This document shows, piece after piece, positions 1 to 5,065 of a DNA stretch of 5,065 bases (position 1 is its first letter; each line of letters begins with the position of its first letter). The position numbers and the translations under genes were made by a program. The DNA comes from Sulfurovum sp. (GTDB lineage: Bacteria; Campylobacterota; Campylobacteria; Campylobacterales; Sulfurovaceae), in contig JALWME010000125.1 of NCBI GenBank assembly GCA_027083995.1, forward strand, positions 9,690-14,754, written 5' to 3'. The notes under the pieces were generated by a model. That model was not told the origin of the DNA. It did no database searches and worked only from the letters and a program-made list of their open reading frames with translations.

Positions 1-453
1 TCCTGCAGCCGCATCTGCTGGAAGTGTAATATCTGCTGTAACTCCTGCTGCTATCTCTGCAGCACTAAGTACACCATCTCCACCATCATTAATACTCACT
101 GTTGGAGCACTTGGTGGGGTTGAATCTGTTGCACTTGTATCATTGGCTGATGGACTTGTATTTCCTGCTGGATCTGTAATCTCAGCTGCCACTGTTAAGA
201 CACCATCTGCTGGGATATCTGCTGGTGGTACAGTAATCGTTACCACACCTGCTGTGATATCTGCAGCACTAAGTACTACTGTAACATCTGGGATACCATC
301 ACCATCGGTATCTACATCTAACGTATCTCCTGCAGCCGCATCTGCTGGAAGTGTAATATCTGCTGTAACTCCTGCTGCTATCTCTGCAGCACTAAGTACA
401 CCATCTCCACCATCATTAATACTCACTGTTGGAGCACTTGGTGGGGTTGAATC
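1..453 (-). repeat. Tandem 327-bp coding repeat (109-residue Ig-like unit), one full and one partial copy
   Basis: One full unit spans 453-127 and the next begins at 126 and is cut by the window edge. Bases 1-127 and 328-454 are identical without a single mismatch, a period of exactly 327 bp. Each unit opens with DSTPPSAPTVSIND and carries an LSAAEIAAG segment; the full copy also has a related LSAADITAG segment, and the 17-bp DNA word for its start occurs at 56-72, 260-276 and 383-399. The unit contains DTDGDGIPD (283-312) and an EF-hand-like loop (382-417), both of the sort that bind calcium. Perfect DNA identity points to recent duplication or gene conversion. More copies are likely to the left, but that cannot be seen here. 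Confidence 0.93.
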
Positions 454-2142
454 TTTTAGAAAATTATCTGTGGCTTGTGTTGCAGGGTTTCCTGCTGCAT
501 CTGTCACATCTGCTGTAATAGCCACTACTCCTTCTGGAAGTGCTGCAAGGTCTGCTACTGGTACAGTAACAGAATAGGTTCCGCCTGATACGGTTGCTGT
601 GTAATCTACCCCTCCAACATTTACAGTAACTATTTGTCCATCTTCTGCATCTGTTGTTCCTGTAACCACAAGATCACTTCCTGCTTCTACTGCATTGAGT
701 ACATCATCTGCTGTGGTTGGTCCATCTAGTACTAATGTTGGTGCTGTGGTATCTTTTACAACATTATCACTATCTGTTGCAGATGTTCCTGCTACATTAC
801 TAACTGTAGGGGAAACAGTTAATGTACCCTCATTTAAGCTTGACACATCTACATCTGTAGCTATCCAAGTTCCATCTGCAGCAACAGTTGCTGTTGTTGT
901 AACACTAGCGCCTAAGCTATCAGTAATAGTTACTGTTACTGTTTGACCAGCCTCAACATCCGTTGTACTCCCTAAAATACTTACTGTACCAGCTTCTGAT
1001 ACATTAACGACATTATCTCCTTCAATCGGTGTAGTTGTAGTAATAGTTGGAGCGGCACCTACAATAATAGTTACGCTTTCACTTGTCGTAAGTGTTTTAC
1101 CTGCTGAAAAAAATGCATCATTTCCTTCAACAGTGATACTTCCTGTCAAAGTATTTGTTCCTGTTGGTAATGTAGTACTTCCCGCTGTTAATGTACGATA
1201 CGCAATTTTTTGTGTTGTTGTTCCTGTATATTTATTTTCATAAGTTCCTAACAAATCTGTACTCAATGTAACACCATGGTTATTTGTCTCACTTTGAAAT
1301 ACAAAACTTTGTGTTGCTTGATTAGAGGCTTCATAACACATATATACAGTTTCCCCATATGTGAAAGATTCTGTATCAATTTTATCTGTACATGTAGGAT
1401 TTTTACTCACCCATATATCATATGTTAATGATGCAAAATCCATATCTACACATACTTCATCTATTGTCCCAATATCATTAGCATATGCATCTTCTATATA
1501 TACTCCCCATGCTCCAGACAATGGATCATCTCCAACAATATTAGAAAGTTTATTGGTTGTAAGACCTTCAGAATTATATGTCAATGCTGTTCCTTGCAAT
1601 GCAGGGCTACTACCAACATCTGGTAAATTAGGAGAGTATGGTTGGGCAGGTACTGATTCAGCGCCTCTGTTATTTAAACCTGTACAATAATTGGCTTCAT
1701 CAGCAACTGATAAATCTGTTCCAGCTGCAGTATCACTAAAACTGATATCAAAATCTGCTTTACTACAACTAGAAGCACCTTCACCATATCTACTGTCACC
1801 CAAACGAAACAAGATAACACTTGTACCCGATGGGCTACGAAGTTCTGCAGCCAAGTCACCTGCAAACTGATGTCTTCCTCTTAGTTTTGCACTACTAACA
1901 TATTCAATACTACTCCACACATCTCCGGCAGTAAAAGAAAATGGAACAATAGCATTTCCATCATCTTGTATATCCCAATTAATATCTCCTCCTGCTGGTT
2001 GCAATGCACAGAAATTGTATGCAAATATAAAATTAGGTATAAATATTGTATATAATATTTTATAACTAACTTTTTTCATTACCTTCTCTATATATTTTGT
2101 TATATACCCTACAATATTGGGTAAACTATTTATCCTATCCAT
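1..2142 (-). CDS. Large exported repeat protein, probable adhesin: P-like domain plus Ig-like repeats (3' end outside window)
   Basis: The frame is open for 714 codons and runs off the left edge, so the full length and C-terminus are unknown. I chose the ATG at 2142 because AAGGAG lies 8 nt upstream; a second ATG at 2079 (codon 22, MKKVSYK) would give a more ordinary signal peptide but has its GAGAAGG only 2 nt away. Residues 22-41 form a basic then hydrophobic stretch ending in IFA, a Sec-type signal. Residues about 55-236 resemble a proprotein-convertase P domain: DLAAELRSPSGT at 96-107 and GAWGVYIEDAYANDIGTID at 210-228. Residues 240-362 are a beta-rich, Ig/DUF11-like segment. Ig-like modules follow at about 363-463 and 464-563, then 109-residue units from 564. 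Cysteines occur only in the first 270 residues. An adhesin or biofilm-matrix role is inferred from architecture and from the riboswitch leader; no enzyme domain is visible. Confidence 0.85.
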   Translation of the reverse strand, partial: MDRINSLPNIVGYITKYIEKVMKKVSYKILYTIFIPNFIFAYNFCALQPAGGDINWDIQDDGNAIVPFSFTAGDVWSSIEYVSSAKLRGRHQFAGDLAAELRSPSGTSVILFRLGDSRYGEGASSCSKADFDISFSDTAAGTDLSVADEANYCTGLNNRGAESVPAQPYSPNLPDVGSSPALQGTALTYNSEGLTTNKLSNIVGDDPLSGAWGVYIEDAYANDIGTIDEVCVDMDFASLTYDIWVSKNPTCTDKIDTESFTYGETVYMCYEASNQATQSFVFQSETNNHGVTLSTDLLGTYENKYTGTTTQKIAYRTLTAGSTTLPTGTNTLTGSITVEGNDAFFSAGKTLTTSESVTIIVGAAPTITTTTPIEGDNVVNVSEAGTVSILGSTTDVEAGQTVTVTITDSLGASVTTTATVAADGTWIATDVDVSSLNEGTLTVSPTVSNVAGTSATDSDNVVKDTTAPTLVLDGPTTADDVLNAVEAGSDLVVTGTTDAEDGQIVTVNVGGVDYTATVSGGTYSVTVPVADLAALPEGVVAITADVTDAAGNPATQATDNFLKDSTPPSAPTVSINDGGDGVLSAAEIAAGVTADITLPADAAAGDTLDVDTDGDGIPDVTVVLSAADITAGVVTITVPPADIPADGVLTVAAEITDPAGNTSPSANDTSATDSTPPSAPTVSINDGGDGVLSAAEIAAGVTADITLPADAAAG

Positions 2143-2150
2143 CTATATAA

Positions 2151-2156
2151 CTCCTT
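2151..2156 (-). promoter_or_regulatory. Ribosome binding site deciding the 2142 start
   Basis: On the minus strand AAGGAG is followed by 8 nt (TTATATAG) and the ATG at 2142. It is the best Shine-Dalgarno in this part of the window and favours 2142 over the internal ATG at 2079. It lies downstream of the leader hairpin, so a transcript stopped at the hairpin would lack it. Confidence 0.7.
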
Positions 2157-2211
2157 GAATTTAATATTGTATACATTTTTAAATAAACAAAATTATGTGA
2201 TATATTGATTT

Positions 2212-2267
2212 AGAAAACGATTAGTGAGATTAGTAATGTATACCATTATACACTACTAATCTCACTA
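2212..2267 (-). terminator. Leader hairpin, likely riboswitch expression platform (conditional terminator)
   Basis: An inverted repeat has arms 2254-2267 and 2222-2235 (TAGTGAGATTAGTA, 14 bp perfect), one mismatch (2253/2236), six more pairs (2247-2252 with 2237-2242) and a 4-nt loop (2243-2246). On the minus strand the base of the stem is followed by AATCG and then TTTTCT, a short U-tract. The stem can extend by two pairs (2269-2219, 2268-2220) if base 2221 bulges, bringing the U-tract closer. No such U-tract exists on the plus strand, so it points towards the adhesin gene. It lies directly after the c-di-GMP-like aptamer and its 5' arm shares bases 2262-2267 with the aptamer P1 stem. The hairpin is seen; its action as a terminator is inferred, since the U-tract is modest. 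Confidence 0.62.
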
Positions 2268-2347
2268 TCTAGTAACCCATCCAATTTTCATAAAATCCTG
2301 TAAGCTTTCCGTCCTCATCTCACAATGAGTTTGGCTTTTCAATGATT
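2262..2347 (-). promoter_or_regulatory. Cyclic di-GMP-I (GEMM-I) riboswitch aptamer candidate
   Basis: The minus-strand RNA contains the core of the class-I c-di-GMP riboswitch. GCCAAAC (2335-2329) leads into a hairpin with stem CUCAUU/GAUGAG and a GUGA (GNRA) tetraloop (2329-2314), then GACGGAAAGC (2313-2304), ACAGG (2301-2297), an AUUUU/AAAAU arm (2296-2284), and GGAUGGGUUAC (2282-2272). The family pattern, from memory, is GGCAAAC, GNRA hairpin, GACGCAAAGC, then GGGUUAC. The equivalents of ligand-contacting G20, A47 and C92 of the Vibrio Vc2 aptamer appear kept (2335, 2308, 2272). P1 can form from 2340-2345 with 2262-2267, including two G-U wobbles. It sits just downstream of a promoter and 120 nt before a surface-protein gene, the usual context. 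A covariance-model match was not computed. Confidence 0.8.
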
Positions 2348-2365
2348 GTATAACATTGCAGTCCT

Positions 2366-2397
2366 ATTATAATAGAAAAAATGTCAAAAAATGTCAA
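2366..2397 (-). promoter_or_regulatory. Sigma70-type promoter for the riboswitch leader and adhesin gene
   Basis: On the minus strand a perfect -35 TTGACA (2397-2392) is separated by 17 nt from TATTAT (2374-2369), a five-of-six match to the -10 consensus. A perfect TATAAT overlaps it at 2371-2366, with 20 nt spacing from the same -35. Either would start transcription near 2358-2363, about 10-15 nt before the aptamer P1 strand, giving a leader of roughly 215-220 nt. A second TTGACA at 2387-2382 is only 10 nt from TATAAT and so is unlikely to be a -35 itself. The fit between promoter and aptamer supports both. Confidence 0.65.
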
Positions 2398-2399
2398 AA
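2380..2399 (-). repeat. Two exact 10-bp direct repeats over the -35 element, possible operator
   Basis: TTTTGACATT occurs twice head to tail (2399-2390 and 2389-2380 on the minus strand), followed by a weaker third copy beginning TTTTC. A spacing of one helical turn is the layout used by OmpR/PhoB-family regulators, and such a regulator is encoded immediately upstream (2492-3196). The repeats are seen; that they are a binding site, and for that protein, is inference. They may simply reflect a TTGACA inside an AT-rich tract. Confidence 0.4.
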
Positions 2400-2482
2400 C
2401 TTATGAATTAAAATGAAAAAAGGGAAGCAAAAAAGAGTCTTTTCTTTTTTTAAAGTCTTATAAAAAATCAATATCTTAAATC

Positions 2483-2507
2483 AAAAAGAGACTATTCAAC
2501 TCTTTTT
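2483..2507 (-). terminator. Weak intrinsic terminator at the end of the response-regulator gene
   Basis: An 8-bp inverted repeat, AAAAAGAG (2507-2500) and CTCTTTTT (2490-2483), has a 9-nt loop that contains the regulator stop codon. On the minus strand the U-run forms the 3' arm, an A-tract/U-tract design with only two G-C pairs. A second AT-rich hairpin at 2429-2450 may back it up. It would separate the two-component operon from the adhesin transcript; strength is doubtful. Confidence 0.38.
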
Positions 2508-3196
2508 TCTATACAATACCCTACTTTACTATGTGAAACAAGTGGTAAATCTGGGAGTTCTTTACGAACCCCATATACCAAGGTACGCAAAGCTGAATCT
2601 GAGACAATAGCATTATCCCATATTTTATGTGTCAAGACATCATAACTGACTGCATTATTGAGATGTTGTATCAAAACTTCTATCAGCTTACTTTGTTTGA
2701 TATTTAATTTTACTGCCTGATTATGATGATAGAGTGTAGCACGGTTTTTGGAGTATGTATAATGCTCATTTAAAACAATAAAATCACTCACTTCTTCCGT
2801 TTTTGTACTCTTTTGGTCTCCCAAATACCGCTTATACGCAAGCTGTAAAGAAAATACAATATCTCTAGAACTAAAAGGTTTTTCTATAAATCCATAAGGA
2901 GTAAGTTCTAGTGCCTCCTGGAAAGTACCTTCGTCATTATGTGCGGTGATAAAGATAATAGGAAAAGTATAACTCTTATTGAGTTCTCTAGCCAACTGAA
3001 TACCATCTACACTACCTTTTATATTGATATCCATCAAAAGCATATCACAGGTACAATGTTTAAGTCCCTCTTTTACATCTGCTGCATTGTCAAAACACCC
3101 AGATATCTCAACATCATATTGACCCAAAATATCTTTTAAATACCTTTGGGTAATCGCTTCATCTTCTACAATCACTATATGTTTTGGTAATACCAT
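2492..3196 (-). CDS. Response regulator, receiver plus OmpR/PhoB-type winged helix
   Basis: A 234-residue cytoplasmic transcription regulator. The receiver domain (about 5-122) has the acidic pair E11/D12, phosphoacceptor D56 in LLMDINIKG, T84 in FITAH and K106 in EKPF, so it looks fully competent for phosphorylation. A linker (125-137) leads to a winged helix (about 138-231), with recognition helix around 199-214 (SDSALRTLVYGVRKEL) and wing ending SKVGYCI. The ATG at 3196 follows the kinase stop codon (3200-3198) by one base and has AAGGGG 8 nt upstream inside the kinase gene; extending the frame to 3247 would add 17 residues out of register with the receiver start, so I rejected it. Translational coupling marks the kinase as its partner. 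Targets are unknown; the divergent-free region just downstream, with 10-bp direct repeats, is one candidate. Confidence 0.92.
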   Translation of the reverse strand: MVLPKHIVIVEDEAITQRYLKDILGQYDVEISGCFDNAADVKEGLKHCTCDMLLMDINIKGSVDGIQLARELNKSYTFPIIFITAHNDEGTFQEALELTPYGFIEKPFSSRDIVFSLQLAYKRYLGDQKSTKTEEVSDFIVLNEHYTYSKNRATLYHHNQAVKLNIKQSKLIEVLIQHLNNAVSYDVLTHKIWDNAIVSDSALRTLVYGVRKELPDLPLVSHSKVGYCIEKRVE

Positions 3197-3197
3197 T

Positions 3198-4352
3198 CTA
3201 TTCCCCTTCAATGTCACAGTATATTTGAATTTGTGTACCGTTGTCAACCTTTATATTCATGCCGCCATTGGGAAGACCTGCACTCAAGTCTTCTATGAGT
3301 GTCATACCCAAAGTTTGATACTCTTTATGCATATTAAAACCTTGTCCATAATCCTTGATACTTAGCACACACTGTTTACCTATACGCTTAAAAGAAATAT
3401 CTATATACCCTACTCCGCCAGTGTATGCATGTTCTATAGCATTTGACACTGCTTCATTGAAGATGAGTCCTAAACTCATACTGGTTCGCATATTTAAAAA
3501 TACAAAATCAATATCTGTAAGTATCGTGTGAGGGGTTAATTTTTGTAAATTTACAGAGAGTTCATTTAGATATTTATGCATATCTATTTTTTCATAATTG
3601 CCATTATTATATAAATTCTCATGCACCACACTCATTGCTTTTATCCTGTCAACATGGGCTAAAAACATTTTTTTATATTTGGGGTCTTTTACCTTAAATG
3701 ATTGTGTCTCCAGCAATCCCATCATCACTTGCATATTATTTTTGGTACGGTGATGCACCTCTTTAAAAAGTATCTCTTGTCCTGTCATGGCAGTGGAGAG
3801 ATCATTTTTATAGGTGTCACGTTCTGTCTCTATGATATAATGCCACAAAGAGACAACACCAAAGCCTAAAGAGACTTGAAATATCAATGAGGCACTATAT
3901 TGTAAACTTATCCAACCTAAAAACAGACCCGCTGCAATGCCCATCAACATCACAAATAAAACTGCACTCCAGCGTACTGCTTGCTGTATACCCAAAAAAT
4001 AAAAAAGGCTTATAGGAACGGTGGCTAAGTAAAAAAGGCTGAGTTCATGATTTAAATCTTCAAACCATAAAGATAAAAAAAGAAAGCTAATCACTGTTAT
4101 CAGGGTAATATAAATCGTAGGCTTCAATGAAAGAATATAAGGAAACAAAACATACACTGCAAACAGTATAAGCATTGTACCAATCTCGATGACCCACGAA
4201 TCAGGATACCCTTTGCCATAGCTCTCTATCAAATCAAAAAAGAATAGGAATTCTGCCAATACAAGAAACAAAGAAATCATAATCGCTTTATGTCTATTTA
4301 GACTTTTAGCAGGAAAATATTTTCCTTTTAACACGTCATCTATAAGGGACAT
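3198..4352 (-). CDS. Membrane sensor histidine kinase, HisKA_2 type
   Basis: A 384-residue inner-membrane kinase. About six hydrophobic segments lie at roughly 22-41, 55-75, 79-96, 105-122, 128-148 and 153-173, with short loops and no sizeable periplasmic or PAS domain, so the stimulus is probably sensed in the membrane or not recognisable. A short linker (174-195) leads to the HisKA_2 phosphoacceptor motif KEVHHRTKNNMQ at 197-208; H201, next to R202, is the likely phosphorylated residue. The ATPase domain has the N box (N299, N304 in IFNEAVSNAIEHAY), G1 DYGQGF (334-339) and a G2-like LGMTLIEDL (348-356). The ATG at 4352 has AAAAGG 6 nt upstream. It follows mfd by 29 bp and touches the response-regulator gene, so the two proteins are the expected phosphorelay pair. 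Signal unknown. Confidence 0.92.
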   Translation of the reverse strand: MSLIDDVLKGKYFPAKSLNRHKAIMISLFLVLAEFLFFFDLIESYGKGYPDSWVIEIGTMLILFAVYVLFPYILSLKPTIYITLITVISFLFLSLWFEDLNHELSLFYLATVPISLFYFLGIQQAVRWSAVLFVMLMGIAAGLFLGWISLQYSASLIFQVSLGFGVVSLWHYIIETERDTYKNDLSTAMTGQEILFKEVHHRTKNNMQVMMGLLETQSFKVKDPKYKKMFLAHVDRIKAMSVVHENLYNNGNYEKIDMHKYLNELSVNLQKLTPHTILTDIDFVFLNMRTSMSLGLIFNEAVSNAIEHAYTGGVGYIDISFKRIGKQCVLSIKDYGQGFNMHKEYQTLGMTLIEDLSAGLPNGGMNIKVDNGTQIQIYCDIEGE

Positions 4353-4381
4353 TTATTACCTTTTTTCTCTTGTTATGGTTG

Positions 4382-5065
4382 TTATTTTATCATTTTAGAC
4401 TTCAAATACTCCATTGCTGTAGCAATAATATCATCATCATCTTTAGAATTGGATTTGAGCACAACTCGCTCTTTGTTCTCATCTCTAAACTCTATAAATA
4501 CCTTTTCTCCATAAGAAGAGACTTTGCTTATACCTTTTTGACGTGCCAATACTTTCATCACCATAACATCGATGAACTGTCTGGTAATGGTATCTAGTTT
4601 GCCAAATCTATCGGCTATTTCTACTTCTATCTCATAGACTTCACCTGTACTCTCACATAAAGAGAGTCTTCTATAAAGCTCTAATCTTAGTCTGTCTTCT
4701 GCTATAAGCTCTTCATTTAAATACGCATCTACGGAGAGCTTCATATCTATATTATGTGCTACCTCTTTGTCTTGTCCGCTTAGCTCTTTTATGGCATCTT
4801 CAAGCATGCGCAGATAAAGTGAATACCCTATCTGTTTTATATGACCAGACTGTGCTTCACCAATGATGTTGCCTCCGCCTCGTATCTCCAAATCATGAAA
4901 AGCAAGTACTGCACCACTGCCTAAATCAGAGTGCGACTCAAGTGCCAGTAGACGACGTTTGGCATTGTCTGTTAGACGCTCTTTGTCTGTGACCATAAAG
5001 TAGCAGTACCCCTCTTTACCACCACGTCCCACGCGTCCACGAAGCTGATGCAAGTCGGCTATACC
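4382..5065 (-). CDS. mfd: Transcription-repair coupling factor Mfd, C-terminal part (5' end outside window)
   Basis: The frame enters from the right edge (GIADLHQLRGRVGR) and ends at a TAA, showing 227 residues of a protein that is usually about 1000-1150 long. Mfd is the ATP-driven DNA translocase that removes stalled RNA polymerase at lesions and recruits UvrA. Visible residues 7-14 (QLRGRVGR) are helicase motif VI. Residues 57-76 match the RecG/Mfd translocation motif, HDLEIRGGGN followed by IGEAQSGHI. Residues about 105-205 match the C-terminal TRCF regulatory domain, with RLRLELYRRL at 125-134. The end is acidic, with a DDDD run at 209-212. RecG also has the helicase and translocation motifs but lacks this C-terminal domain. 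No frameshift is seen. The kinase gene starts 29 bp downstream without an obvious terminator between, so readthrough from mfd is likely. Confidence 0.96.
   Translation of the reverse strand, partial: GIADLHQLRGRVGRGGKEGYCYFMVTDKERLTDNAKRRLLALESHSDLGSGAVLAFHDLEIRGGGNIIGEAQSGHIKQIGYSLYLRMLEDAIKELSGQDKEVAHNIDMKLSVDAYLNEELIAEDRLRLELYRRLSLCESTGEVYEIEVEIADRFGKLDTITRQFIDVMVMKVLARQKGISKVSSYGEKVFIEFRDENKERVVLKSNSKDDDDIIATAMEYLKSKMIK

Noticed and set aside
143..577. Plus-strand open frame of 144 codons, with similar ones at 695-946 and 1361-1690
   Set aside because: They are antisense to the repeat protein, consist of low-complexity S/A/T/V translations of the repeat complement, and have no ribosome site.
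1674..1865. Minus-strand open frame of 63 codons
   Set aside because: It overlaps the P-like domain in another frame of the same strand and has no recognisable content.
2166..2171. TACAAT with upstream TG as a -10 close to the adhesin start (minus strand)
   Set aside because: No -35 at proper spacing, and it would bypass the riboswitch leader; the promoter at 2366-2397 is far better.
2222..2267. Long inverted repeat as a miniature transposon or protein operator
   Set aside because: No target-site duplication or transposon ends are seen, and its place after the aptamer with a following U-tract fits an expression platform better.
2429..2450. AT-rich hairpin AAAAAAGA/TCTTTTTT as a separate terminator
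   Set aside because: Eight pairs with one G-C pair in homopolymer-rich DNA; it could be chance, so it is mentioned only as a possible backup.
3197..3247. Longer start for the response regulator at 3247
   Set aside because: It adds 17 residues overlapping the kinase gene that are not part of a receiver domain; the ATG at 3196 has its own AAGGGG and sits at the expected start.
5051..5053. TTG as a start codon for a short separate helicase-like gene
   Set aside because: The frame stays open to the window edge with GIAD before it, which is continuous Mfd sequence; the codon is an internal leucine.

Overview
The window is AT-rich and all recognisable genes read on the minus strand. The 3' end of mfd, the HisKA_2-type histidine kinase, the weak AT-rich terminators and the codon use (many ACA, GCA, ATA, TTA) suggest a free-living member of the Campylobacterota (Sulfurovum/Sulfurimonas-like). 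That assignment is an inference from style, not from a marker gene.

Layout in the direction of transcription, from high to low coordinates. 5065-4382: last 227 residues of the transcription-repair coupling factor Mfd. 4352-3198: a six-TM sensor histidine kinase, 29 bp after mfd. 3196-2492: a response regulator with an OmpR/PhoB-type winged-helix output, one base after the kinase stop. These three probably form one transcription unit, ended by a weak hairpin at the regulator stop codon. 2491-2143: a 349-bp gene-free region. 2142-1: the first 714 codons of a large exported repeat protein that continues off the left edge.

The gene-free region is the most interesting part. Read on the minus strand it holds a sigma70-type promoter whose -35 lies in two exact 10-bp direct repeats (2397-2366). 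Next comes an RNA that closely matches a cyclic di-GMP-I (GEMM-I) riboswitch aptamer (about 2347-2262), then a 20-bp-plus hairpin with a short U-tract (2267-2212), which is a likely expression platform. A good Shine-Dalgarno follows, 8 nt before the ATG. The last P1 strand of the aptamer overlaps the first arm of the hairpin, as expected for a riboswitch that decides termination.

The gene under this leader encodes a signal peptide, a proprotein-convertase P-like domain with no protease in view, and then tandem bacterial Ig-like domains. The last of these are 109-residue units that are identical at the DNA level where both copies are visible. A surface adhesin or matrix protein switched by c-di-GMP fits this well: second messenger, leader RNA, surface attachment. 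The adjacent two-component system could be a second input through the direct repeats at the promoter, but nothing in the sequence proves that link.
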